Positions 52,736 to 60,854 of a stretch of 64,000 nt of DNA are shown here, one piece after another. Each line of letters starts with the position of its first letter. Within the stretch, counting starts at the first letter, position 1. Source of the stretch: Hyphomicrobiales bacterium (lineage in GTDB: Bacteria; Pseudomonadota; Alphaproteobacteria; Rhizobiales; Rhizobiaceae); NCBI GenBank assembly GCA_900470285.1, contig UCAG01000009.1, forward strand, positions 1-64,000. Direction: 5' to 3'. Position numbers and translations under genes: made by a program. Below the pieces are notes generated by a model. The model saw only the letters and a program-made list of their open reading frames with translations, was not told the origin of the DNA and ran no database searches.

Positions 52736-54714
52736 TGATGGATAAACCGTTAATTACCTTAGAGCATCTTTATCGCCATTATCCTTCAGGGGACGGTTTC
52801 ACCACTGTGCTGAAAGATGTCAATCTGACAATCGGTCATAGTGAAATGGTGGCGATTGTCGGTGCTTCCGGCTCCGGCAAGTCCACTCTGATGAATATTC
52901 TGGGCTGTCTCGACAGACCTTCTGAAGGCAAATATTTCATCTCGGGACGAGAAACTTCCGACCTTGATGCCGATGAACTCGCCCAGCTGCGGCGCGAGCA
53001 TTTCGGCTTCATTTTTCAGCGCTATCATCTGCTCAATGAGCTGAGTGCTGTCGGCAATGTTGAAATTCCCGCAATCTATGCCGGTCAAAACCGTGAAGAC
53101 CGGCAGGAGCAGGCCGTTCACATACTCGACCGGCTCGGCATGGGAGACAGGACTCATCACCGCCCCGGCCAGCTTTCAGGCGGTCAGCAGCAACGTGTTT
53201 CTATCGCCCGTGCGCTGATCAATAATGCCGATGTTATTCTGGCCGATGAGCCGACCGGTGCTCTGGACAGCCACAGCGGTGAAGAAGTTCTCAAAATTCT
53301 TGAGGAGCTGCATCGCGAAGGCAAAACGATCATTATTGTGACCCATGACCGTAATGTCGCCGCACGCGCGCAGCGAGTTATTGAAATCAGTGACGGGGAA
53401 ATTATCTCCGACACCACCCGTGATGACAAGGCTGCAACCGCGCAAGCACCTGAGAGCGATATTGCGACTACTACGAGTGCAGGCAAAGGCGGGCACTCAT
53501 CGCTGGGCACATTGGCCGACCGTTTCAGCGAAGCTTTCCTGATGGCACTGCGCTCGATGAATGCGCACCGGCTGCGCACTTTTCTGACAATGCTCGGTAT
53601 TATTATCGGCATTGCTTCGGTTGTTTGTGTTGTGGCACTCGGCAAAGGCTCACAAAAGCAGGTGCTCGACCAGATCAGCAGTCTCGGCACCAATACGCTG
53701 GAGATTTTCCCCGGACGCGGATTTGGCGACCGTATGTCTGCCCGCATTACCACTTTGACGATTGATGATGCAAACCAGCTTGCCAAACAACCCTATATTA
53801 TGGCTGCAACGCCAACGGTTTCCACACCGGCAACAGCGCGTTTTGGCGGCGTGGAAGCAAATGCCCTGATTAACGGCGTCAGCGACCAGTATTTTGTCAC
53901 CCGTGGCAGTAAGATTGCTGAAGGACGCTTTTTTGACGAGCAAAGCGTTCAGGATATCGCGCTGGATGCGGTAATTGACGAGAATACGCGCAAAACCCTG
54001 TTTGCGAATTTCCACGGCAGTCCGGTCGGTCAGATTGTCATTCTTAAAAATGTGCCGGTCAGAATTGTCGGTATCATGCAGCCGGAACAGGGCGGTTTTG
54101 GCTCCAGTGAAAACCTGTCCATCTATCTGCCTTATACCACAGTGCAGACCCGTATGACCGGCTCACGCGTTTTGCGCAGCCTCACACTGCGCATCAGCGA
54201 TGACACATCTCCTGAGCTGGCAGAAAAAGCCGTCACGGCTTTTCTGATCCAGCGACATGGTGAAGAGGATTTCACGATCCTGAACACCAATGATATCCGC
54301 AAAACTATCACCAGCACCACACAGGCACTCACACTGCTGGTCTCAGCCATCGCGCTGATTTCATTGCTCGTCGGCGGTATCGGTGTGATGAATATTATGC
54401 TGGTTTCCGTGTCAGAGCGGATCAATGAAATCGGTGTGCGGATGGCTGTCGGCGCAAGGCGCAGCGATATCTTGCAGCAGTTTCTGATCGAAGCTGTGCT
54501 TGTATGTCTGATCGGCGGTTTTCTAGGCATCATGGTAGCTATGGGCTTCGGCTGGTTGTTCAGACAATTCAATACGCCGTTTGAGCTGATCTATTCGCCA
54601 TTCTCAATCATCGCCGCATTTATCTGCTCAAGTCTGATCGGTATTTGTTTCGGCTTCCTGCCCGCACGCAATGCCTCCAAGCTTGATCCGGTGGCCGCTC
54701 TTGCCCGTGACTGA
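52735..54714 (+). CDS. macB: Macrolide/peptide efflux ABC transporter MacB-like
   Basis: A 659-residue fusion of an N-terminal ATPase (Walker A G-A-S-G-S-G-K-S-T, signature L-S-G-G-Q-Q-Q-R, Walker B I-L-A-D-E-P-T-G-A-L-D) and a C-terminal MacB/FtsX-type permease: one helix at about 280, a large periplasmic domain and three helices near the end with G-V-R-M-A-V-G-A-R-R. This mechanotransmission pump extrudes macrolides, toxins, peptides or siderophores through the channel encoded first in the operon. Two consecutive ATGs (52735 and 52738) make the start uncertain by one codon. Confidence 0.94.
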   Translation: MMDKPLITLEHLYRHYPSGDGFTTVLKDVNLTIGHSEMVAIVGASGSGKSTLMNILGCLDRPSEGKYFISGRETSDLDADELAQLRREHFGFIFQRYHLLNELSAVGNVEIPAIYAGQNREDRQEQAVHILDRLGMGDRTHHRPGQLSGGQQQRVSIARALINNADVILADEPTGALDSHSGEEVLKILEELHREGKTIIIVTHDRNVAARAQRVIEISDGEIISDTTRDDKAATAQAPESDIATTTSAGKGGHSSLGTLADRFSEAFLMALRSMNAHRLRTFLTMLGIIIGIASVVCVVALGKGSQKQVLDQISSLGTNTLEIFPGRGFGDRMSARITTLTIDDANQLAKQPYIMAATPTVSTPATARFGGVEANALINGVSDQYFVTRGSKIAEGRFFDEQSVQDIALDAVIDENTRKTLFANFHGSPVGQIVILKNVPVRIVGIMQPEQGGFGSSENLSIYLPYTTVQTRMTGSRVLRSLTLRISDDTSPELAEKAVTAFLIQRHGEEDFTILNTNDIRKTITSTTQALTLLVSAIALISLLVGGIGVMNIMLVSVSERINEIGVRMAVGARRSDILQQFLIEAVLVCLIGGFLGIMVAMGFGWLFRQFNTPFELIYSPFSIIAAFICSSLIGICFGFLPARNASKLDPVAALARD

Positions 54715-54722
54715 TTTTCCGC

Positions 54723-54748
54723 GATCACCTTTGCTTGCAAAGGTGATC
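54723..54748 (+). terminator. Hairpin after macB
   Basis: GATCACCTTTG and CAAAGGTGATC form a perfect 11-bp stem with a CTTG loop, directly after the macB stop. Only a short TT follows, so it may protect the mRNA end as much as terminate. Confidence 0.6.
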
Positions 54749-54851
54749 TTGCAATCATCATTCGCCAGTCATCACTTCAAAAAATGAAATTTCACAAGAT
54801 TTTTTATATAATAAAAAATCAAGATCCCAAAATATGTAAATATAATTATTC

Positions 54852-54882
54852 TGGTAAAAATATATATTATATATTTTTACCA
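54852..54882. promoter_or_regulatory. 31-base AT-rich palindrome upstream of the Omp25/31-like gene
   Basis: Arms of 15 bases (54852-54866 and 54868-54882) are perfectly complementary around a single central base; the outer ends are TGGTAAAAA and TTTTTACCA. It lies about 130 bases before the outer-membrane protein gene in a very AT-rich 294-base gap. It could be an operator, a cruciform-forming site or an mRNA hairpin. Confidence 0.55.
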
Positions 54883-55008
54883 TGAATTTAAATCTTATCG
54901 TCTAGAAATAAACAAAATAAATCAATGGTTTGAGTTGTATTTTTACTACATTATTTTGATTGAATTGAAAATATATTTAAATCTCATGCTTTCAAAAGGA
55001 GACATTGC

Positions 55009-55704
55009 GTGAAAAATAAATTTTTACTTTTAACTGCTGCGATTTTCATTTCCAATATCAATATTTCTCATGCAGCCGATGTCGTTTACAATAGTCCTGA
55101 AGCCCCCGCCTATGATGAAGCCTCCATCTGGGGCGGCGCCTATATCGGCGGTCAGGTCGGCTATAATTGGGCAAAATCCAAAGTCAGCTTTGATAATAAC
55201 GATAGCTCAATAAATGCCAGCCCTGCCGGTTTTATCGGCGGTATTTATGCCGGTTATAACTGGGAATTTTCCAATGCTTATCTGTTTGGTATTGAAGGCG
55301 ATATTAATTATGCGGATTTAAGCAAGACAACTGTGTTAACCGGCCCCAATAATGAAATTACTTTTACGCCGCGAGTTGAGTTTGAGGGGGCTGTTCGTGC
55401 CCGTTTCGGTGTCAATTATGAGCGCTGGCTGCCGTATATTGCCGGTGGTCTGAGTGTGGCAAGAGTAAAGGATACATTTACCATTCAGGATGCAAGAGTA
55501 CGCGATTCTCTTGAACAGACTGATACCCGTATAGGTTTTACAATCGGCGCAGGTGTTGATTATGCACTGACCAATAATTTGTTGTTACGTGCTGAATATC
55601 GCTACGCAGATTACGGTAAAAGAACGCTTGGCGATGATGATGACGGCGTCCGGGGCAAGCTGACAACCAACAATGTCCGTCTTGGTATAGCCTATAAATT
55701 CTGA
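55009..55704 (+). CDS. Outer-membrane beta-barrel protein of the Omp25/Omp31 family
   Basis: A 231-residue 8-stranded surface barrel. Signal peptide to Ala22 (I-S-H-A), then W-G-G-A-Y-I-G-G-Q-V-G-Y-N-W near the mature start, F-I-G-G-I-Y-A-G-Y-N-W-E and a C-terminal L-R-A-E-Y-R-Y-A-D-Y-G and R-L-G-I-A-Y-K-F with the terminal Phe. These are the fingerprints of Brucella Omp25/31 and the wider opacity-type family. The start is GTG, preceded by AAAAGGAGA at 7 bases. Structural or envelope-integrity role; surface antigen in Brucella. Confidence 0.92.
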   Translation: MKNKFLLLTAAIFISNINISHAADVVYNSPEAPAYDEASIWGGAYIGGQVGYNWAKSKVSFDNNDSSINASPAGFIGGIYAGYNWEFSNAYLFGIEGDINYADLSKTTVLTGPNNEITFTPRVEFEGAVRARFGVNYERWLPYIAGGLSVARVKDTFTIQDARVRDSLEQTDTRIGFTIGAGVDYALTNNLLLRAEYRYADYGKRTLGDDDDGVRGKLTTNNVRLGIAYKF

Positions 55705-55711
55705 GCATACG

Positions 55712-55746
55712 CCCCGGAATCTTCGCAAGAAGATTCCGGGGCTTTA
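55712..55746 (+). terminator. Terminator after the Omp25/31-like gene
   Basis: A perfect 13-bp stem (55712-55724 with 55729-55741) with a GCAA loop, followed by CTTT. It separates the gene from the convergent binding-protein gene and may serve both. Confidence 0.8.
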
Positions 55747-55783
55747 ATCCGGTGCTGTCACGGAATTAAAGCTGATGCAGAGA

Positions 55784-56890
55784 TCAAGGCTCCGGTGAAG
55801 ATGGCAGCATTGTATCACGCCAGTCACCGATAAAACGCTGCCTGCGCATCTGATCTTGCGCCGCGAGCAAGGAAGGTCCGATCCGTATCGGCCTGCCAAT
55901 ACCCGATGTCAGCAAAGAAGCCGGCGCATTAATATCAGGTGGCGGCACGCCATCCCATGGAAAAGAGATACCTTCCTGTAAGGCAACAGCTTTTCCTTGC
56001 GGTGAAAGCAGATAATCGAGAAAGTCTTCTCCGAGGCGGTAGTTTTTTGCATAACGCGGCAACAAGACACCCCTGCTGAGAATATGTGTATAATCCCGCA
56101 TCATTGTAATACGCAATTTGGGGTTCCGCTTTTGCGCGGCATAGGCATAAGAGCCCAGAATATTATAGCCGATATAAAGCTCGCCGTTTTCCAATCTGCT
56201 GAGCACATCATTATTGCAACAATATAATGCACTCTCTGTCCGGCTCATACTTTCCAGCAACCGCCCGTAGGTCGCGGATGCCTGCTGCGCATCAAGAAAA
56301 GCAAGCAAATAGCCTATGCCGGATGTCCGCAAATCATAGGTACCGACACGGCGGAAATAATAATCATTTTTCCTGCGCAGCAGATCGGCAAGTTCGCCAT
56401 GTGTTTCGGCCATTTCATCCGGCGCAACATAATCGCTGTTATAAACCAGAACCGCCGGTTCAAAAGTGAAACCATAAACTTCATTGCGCCACTCAGTCCA
56501 CTCAGGAACATTGGCCGTATATTGTGACTGATAGGATCGGGCACATCCGTCATTGGCGAGTTTCACCAGATGATCGACCGAAGATGATAAAATAACATCC
56601 GCAAAGGATGTCTTAGCCATGCAGGCCGCATCCGCATCTTCGTAAAGATCATTGGTTACACGATCATTATAGGCCACAGCTATATCCGGTCTTTGCCTTT
56701 GAAAATCCCTGATTAAAGGCGCAATCGCCGCTGTATCCATCGCTCCGCTGATTTGCAGGCGCTCTGTTTCCGGTTTTATTGCAGGAAACAGACTGAATGT
56801 CCCCTCGGAAGCACTGACAGGAGACGCAACACTTGTCACAAACCAAGCGGCCAGCACAGATAATCTCAAGGCCTGATATTTGCTCATCAT
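55784..56890 (-). CDS. Periplasmic binding protein coupled to the TctE-like sensor kinase
   Basis: A 368-residue secreted type-2 periplasmic binding protein (iron/phosphate-ester/PgtC-AfuA-like superfamily). Signal peptide at about 1-27 (cut after P-V-S-A), then L-Q-I-S-G-A-M-D-T-A-A-I-A-P-L-I-R-D-F. Its ATG overlaps the kinase stop by four bases, so it is translationally coupled to the sensor, while no ABC permease or ATPase gene is next to it. Binding proteins in this position (HptA, PgtC types) usually act as the ligand-sensing partner of the kinase. It contains several cysteines (C-A-R, Y-C-C-N-N) that could form disulfides. Ligand unknown. Confidence 0.85.
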   Translation of the reverse strand: MMSKYQALRLSVLAAWFVTSVASPVSASEGTFSLFPAIKPETERLQISGAMDTAAIAPLIRDFQRQRPDIAVAYNDRVTNDLYEDADAACMAKTSFADVILSSSVDHLVKLANDGCARSYQSQYTANVPEWTEWRNEVYGFTFEPAVLVYNSDYVAPDEMAETHGELADLLRRKNDYYFRRVGTYDLRTSGIGYLLAFLDAQQASATYGRLLESMSRTESALYCCNNDVLSRLENGELYIGYNILGSYAYAAQKRNPKLRITMMRDYTHILSRGVLLPRYAKNYRLGEDFLDYLLSPQGKAVALQEGISFPWDGVPPPDINAPASLLTSGIGRPIRIGPSLLAAQDQMRRQRFIGDWRDTMLPSSPEP

Positions 56891-58269
56891 GTGTCCTGCC
56901 CCAGCGGAATATCCAGAATGACACAGAAATTACTACGGGTGGTTTTCTCCCTGAAGCGGATCAGACCGCTATGGGCGGTTGCAACTTCCGAAGCGATGGC
57001 AAAGCCCAGACCGGAATTACCCTCATGCGGTTTCGACGTCATGAAGCGCTCAACAACATGATGCCATTTTTCAGGCGGGATACCATCCCCGTCATCAGAA
57101 ACTTCCACCAGAGCACGGCCGTTTTCTGCGGCAACCCTGACCGCAAGTTCGGCCTTACTGCCATGGCGCAGGGCATTATCGATAATATTGGCAATTGCCT
57201 CGCGCAGACTGACAATATCCCCCGCTACTGGCACTTGCTTTTGCGCAGCCTCGAATGACACCACAATATCAGGATTAACTGTCACCGGCACAGCCATGCG
57301 GAAAGCCTGTCTGGCAACAATGACCAGATCTGTCTTTTCCAGATGCACTGTCCCTGCCCTGTGAATGACCATGGCATGATTGAGTAATTGTCCTGTCAGC
57401 CTTGATAATTCCGCGATGCGAACGCGCATACGTTGCAGGGAATGTTGCGCATTTGCCGGCAGAGTTTCGGTTTCCAGCATATCCGCCTGTGCAGCCAGAG
57501 CTGTCAGCGGTGTGCGTATCTGATGTGCCGCATCGGCAATAAAACGCTGCAGAAGTATCACCCTTTGGTCAAGCCGGTTCATAAAATGATTGATCGAACC
57601 GATAAACGGCTTCATCTCGGTCGGTATATCGAGATCAAGCGGGGTCAGGTCCTGCGGATCACGTTTATGCAGCGCGCTGCCAAGCGCCGCCACAGGTTGC
57701 AGCGAATAGCGTATTGCCAGAATTCCGGCGATCAGCGCCAGAAAGCTCATAAGAATAACGAGCAAAATCGCACGGCTGGTAATTTCCTGTGTCAGCGCAT
57801 TTCTGGCTTCAGTCGTTTGCGCCACGAGCACATATGCCCATCCGGATAAAGGCGGGTCCGACAAAACACGGGAGACAACCACCAGACGCACAGGCGTGTC
57901 GCGATAAACATCATTGAGAAAAACCGGCCCCGGCCGCGCCGCAGTATAATCAATATAACCGGCCAGATCGCGATAACCCGTCAGGGTTTGCCCTTCCGTA
58001 TCAATCAGGCGGTAAAAGATACGGTCTTCCTGTGAAAATCCCAGCAATTCAAAGGCCGAAACCGGAAGACTTGCATTCAGCTTGCCATCCTCGATGGACA
58101 GGCTGCCGGCCATTTGCAAAGCAGCACCGAGCAGCAGCCGGTCATAGGTCTGGCTGGCAGCACTGCGCCCGTAATACCACGCAGCGGTGATAAGCAATGC
58201 TGCGCCGATAATCAGAATAATCGTGACCCGCAGAACCAGCCTGCCAAAAAGCGAATGCTCACGTGCCAT
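56887..58269 (-). CDS. tctE: Sensor histidine kinase TctE-like
   Basis: A 460-residue membrane kinase. Two transmembrane helices (about 12-33 and 164-187) flank a periplasmic domain of about 130 residues, the 2CSK_N type of TctE kinases. HAMP follows, then the H-box A-D-A-A-H-Q-I-R-T-P-L with phospho-accepting His249, N-box N-I-I-D-N-A-L-R-H-G and G-box D-D-G-D-G-I-P and G-L-G-F-A-I-A. ATG 58269 overlaps the regulator stop by 11 bases; an ORF extension upstream lies in the regulator gene. It should sense citrate-like ligands directly or through the adjacent binding protein. Confidence 0.92.
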   Translation of the reverse strand: MAREHSLFGRLVLRVTIILIIGAALLITAAWYYGRSAASQTYDRLLLGAALQMAGSLSIEDGKLNASLPVSAFELLGFSQEDRIFYRLIDTEGQTLTGYRDLAGYIDYTAARPGPVFLNDVYRDTPVRLVVVSRVLSDPPLSGWAYVLVAQTTEARNALTQEITSRAILLVILMSFLALIAGILAIRYSLQPVAALGSALHKRDPQDLTPLDLDIPTEMKPFIGSINHFMNRLDQRVILLQRFIADAAHQIRTPLTALAAQADMLETETLPANAQHSLQRMRVRIAELSRLTGQLLNHAMVIHRAGTVHLEKTDLVIVARQAFRMAVPVTVNPDIVVSFEAAQKQVPVAGDIVSLREAIANIIDNALRHGSKAELAVRVAAENGRALVEVSDDGDGIPPEKWHHVVERFMTSKPHEGNSGLGFAIASEVATAHSGLIRFREKTTRSNFCVILDIPLGQDT

Positions 58270-58933
58270 TATCTGCGACCATCTGGTAGCCGATGCCCCG
58301 CTGCGTAATGATCCGGACGCGCGCTCCCTCAATCTTTTTTCTCAGACGGCTGATATAAAGCTCAACAGCATTGCTGTTCACCTCTTCATCAAAACCGTAG
58401 AGATGATCCATCAACTCACCCTTACTGAATAACCGCCCGGGTCTTGAGAGCAGCAATTCCAATATTGCGATTTCACGCCTTTTCAGCTGAATTTCTTTTG
58501 TACCAACCGAGACCGAGCGGCTTTGCCGGTCAAGAATAAGGTCGCCGCAGGTGATAAGATTTGTGGCACCACCGTTTTTGCGACGTAACAGCACCCTGAT
58601 ACGGGCTTCAAGCTCACGAAAATCAAAGGGCTTCACCAGATAATCATCCGCGCCGATATCCAGCGCACCAACACGGTCTTCAACCTCGGAACGCGCCGTC
58701 AAAATCAGCACCGGCGTCATATTACCGGTCTTACGGATATGTTTCAGTATCTCGAAACCGTTCATGCCTGGTAGCATAACGTCGAGAATAACCAGATCAT
58801 ATTCTGTAAAGCCGAGAATTTCAGCAGCCGCAGCGCCGTCTGTTTGCCAGTCAATCAGGTGACCGGTTTTTTGCAGACGCTGGCTGATTGCCTCCCCGAC
58901 ATCAGTTGTGTCTTCCACCAAAAGAATACGCAT
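58259..58933 (-). CDS. tctD: OmpR-family response regulator TctD-like
   Basis: A 224-residue response regulator. The receiver has Glu7-Asp8, phospho-acceptor Asp51 (V-I-L-D-V-M-L-P-G) and Lys in V-K-P-F-D. The OmpR-type winged helix contains L-K-R-R-E-I-A-I-L-E-L-L and N-A-V-E-L-Y-I-S-R-L-R-K-K-I. First gene of the leftward tctD-tctE-binding-protein operon and divergent from tctC; presumed activator of tctCBA. Confidence 0.93.
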   Translation of the reverse strand: MRILLVEDTTDVGEAISQRLQKTGHLIDWQTDGAAAAEILGFTEYDLVILDVMLPGMNGFEILKHIRKTGNMTPVLILTARSEVEDRVGALDIGADDYLVKPFDFRELEARIRVLLRRKNGGATNLITCGDLILDRQSRSVSVGTKEIQLKRREIAILELLLSRPGRLFSKGELMDHLYGFDEEVNSNAVELYISRLRKKIEGARVRIITQRGIGYQMVADNGT

Positions 58934-58990
58934 GATGCCGAGTTAACATGAGAAAAGCGCAGTACACAAGAACACGAAAATCTATTTTCG

Positions 58991-59058
58991 GTGACAGTCT
59001 CATGACAGGTTCATATGGAAGTTTCGCCCGATCACAGACTGGGAGGAATGTCTGTGAT
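58991..59058. promoter_or_regulatory. Direct- and inverted-repeat sites in the tctD/tctC divergent promoter
   Basis: On the minus strand, 58991-59008 reads CTGTCATGAGACTGTCAC: two CTGTCA half-sites 11 bases apart, the spacing that OmpR/PhoB-class regulators use. This closely resembles a Pho box except for the middle bases. Further on, ATCACAGAC (59031-59039) and GTCTGTGAT (59050-59058) form a 9-bp inverted repeat with a 10-base spacer. These are candidate TctD (or PhoB) and second-regulator sites between the divergent genes. Confidence 0.5.
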
Positions 59059-59155
59059 GCCGGTTACTGCGGTCTCCGCACCGCGATGTAAAATTACCGG
59101 TTGTCGTTCAGATGTTGCGAGGAGCCGCCAGGAGAGCGGATGAGAGGGAGCGCAT

Positions 59156-60127
59156 ATGAAATATCTGTTTATTGGTGCACTGGCCGTTACCGGAGTGGCT
59201 TTCACTGCGGGCGCAGGTGCTCAGGCTGAACCGTCAAAGCCGGAATGTCTCGCGGGGGCGAAGCCAGGCGGCGGCTTTGATCTGACCTGTCGTCTGGCAG
59301 CAAATGCACTGCTGGCAACAAAAACAATCAATAAACCAATGGCTGTCACCTATATGGAAGGCGGCGTCGGTGCGGTTGCTTATAATCATGTCATCAGCAA
59401 ACGCGCAGCCGATAATAATATGATCGCAGCAGCCTCCACCGGCTCGGCACTGCTGATCGCACAGGGCAAATTCGGCAAATATGATGAAAGTTCAGTCCGC
59501 TGGCTTGGTGCTCTCGGCACAGATTACGGTGTGCTGGTTGTGGCAGCAGATTCCCCTTATAAAAACCTTCAGGAGCTGATTGCCGCCTATAAAGAGAACC
59601 CTTCTGACTTCGCCATAGCAGGTGGAGGCGCTGTCGGCTCGCAGGACTGGATGAAAGGTTCGCTGCTGGCTAAAAATGCAGGTCAGGATCCGAAACAAAT
59701 GCGCTATGTCGCGCTTGAGGGCGGCGGCGCGGTACTGACTGCTCTGGAAGGCGGTCATGTCAAAGTCGGCGCCGGTGATGCTGCGGAAATGTCGAAGCAT
59801 CATGCCGCAGGTAAAGTGCGTATTCTTGCGGTGATGGCACCGGAGCGTCTGCCGGGTGATCTCAAAGATGTTGCAACGGCCCGCGAACAGGGTGTTGAAA
59901 TCGACTGGCCGGTCTGGCGCGGTTATTATGTCGGCAAGGATGTTTCTGACACTGATTATAAATGGTGGGTCGAGGCTTTTGCTAAAATGGCAGAAACACC
60001 GGAATTTGCGCAGGAGCGTGAAGCACGCGGCCTTTATGCCTATACTCAGATCGGGCAGGCTTTTGACGATCAGGTTAAAGCTGATGTAGCACGCTTTAAA
60101 ACACTGGCCAAAGAAGCAGGTATGTAA
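59156..60127 (+). CDS. tctC: Tripartite tricarboxylate transporter binding protein TctC
   Basis: A 323-residue Bug/TctC-type periplasmic receptor. Signal peptide to Ala24 (G-A-Q-A). Family motifs A-K-P-G-G-G-F-D-L-T-C near the mature start, Y-M-E-G-G-V-G-A-V-A-Y-N and W-L-G-A-L-G-T-D-Y-G-V-L-V-V are visible. GAGAGGGAGC precedes the ATG. It delivers a di- or tricarboxylate to the TctAB membrane pair. About 220 bases, containing a hairpin, separate it from tctB, as expected for higher receptor expression. Confidence 0.92.
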   Translation: MKYLFIGALAVTGVAFTAGAGAQAEPSKPECLAGAKPGGGFDLTCRLAANALLATKTINKPMAVTYMEGGVGAVAYNHVISKRAADNNMIAAASTGSALLIAQGKFGKYDESSVRWLGALGTDYGVLVVAADSPYKNLQELIAAYKENPSDFAIAGGGAVGSQDWMKGSLLAKNAGQDPKQMRYVALEGGGAVLTALEGGHVKVGAGDAAEMSKHHAAGKVRILAVMAPERLPGDLKDVATAREQGVEIDWPVWRGYYVGKDVSDTDYKWWVEAFAKMAETPEFAQEREARGLYAYTQIGQAFDDQVKADVARFKTLAKEAGM

Positions 60128-60136
60128 ACGCAGCTT

Positions 60137-60172
60137 TGCAGGTGGCGCGACCTCCATTCCGTGCCGCCTGCA
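60137..60172 (+). terminator. Hairpin between tctC and tctB
   Basis: TGCAGGTGGC (60137-60146) pairs with GCCGCCTGCA (60163-60172), with one G-U. No T-run follows, so it probably stabilises the tctC 3' end or attenuates rather than terminates. The rest of the 221-base gap has no evident gene. Confidence 0.5.
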
Positions 60173-60348
60173 TGGTGCTCTTGGGCCCTGACTAATCCCG
60201 CATTCTGTGCTTTTGCCAGTATAGCAGGATCAATCCGTTTCACTTCTACACTTCTCTGGCTGTGTCCGGATATGCATCAGCATCTTCGCAAAGCCATGAG
60301 CAAATTATGCGGCAACCGCCTCACCGGCGGCGATGCAGGAGGCAGTTT

Positions 60349-60807
60349 ATGTCCGAAAACTCAGTAAATTCAAAACGTACAGGGCCTATTTATGCGGCCT
60401 GTTTTCTGGTGCTGGCCGTGATTTACGGAATTGGCGGCAGCCGCATTGACTATGCTTTTGCTTCAGATCCTCTCGGGCCACGGGTAGTGCCGGTCATACT
60501 GGCAGTCATTCTCGGACTGTTATGTTTCTTTTATCTCAGAAATCCGGGCGAGGCGGAAGATTTTCCGCGCGGGGCCACATTGCTGCGGGTGCTGGCTGTG
60601 CCTCTGACACTGGTTGTGGCCGTACTGCTGCTTGAAACCGCAGGTTTTCTGCTGACTGTTTTCTTCATCGTCACCGTGATTGCCGCCCTGTTTGGCGCAC
60701 CACTGAAATTTGCACTGGCAGGTGGCGCCCTGCAAGCCCTGCTTTGGTGGTTTGTATTTTCCTATTTGCTCGAAGTCTATCTGCCCAAGGGCATTGTTTT
60801 TGGCTGA
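60349..60807 (+). CDS. tctB: Tripartite tricarboxylate transporter small membrane subunit TctB
   Basis: A 152-residue protein with four hydrophobic helices and the TctB pattern F-A-S-D-P-L-G-P-R-V-V-P near residue 35. AGGAGG seven bases before ATG 60349 fixes the start; the frame runs further upstream through unlikely sequence. Small partner of TctA. Confidence 0.9.
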   Translation: MSENSVNSKRTGPIYAACFLVLAVIYGIGGSRIDYAFASDPLGPRVVPVILAVILGLLCFFYLRNPGEAEDFPRGATLLRVLAVPLTLVVAVLLLETAGFLLTVFFIVTVIAALFGAPLKFALAGGALQALLWWFVFSYLLEVYLPKGIVFG

Positions 60808-60854
60808 TTGGCCGTATCTCAGCCGGCCATTTTTCCGCCGAAAGGAATTTTCAC

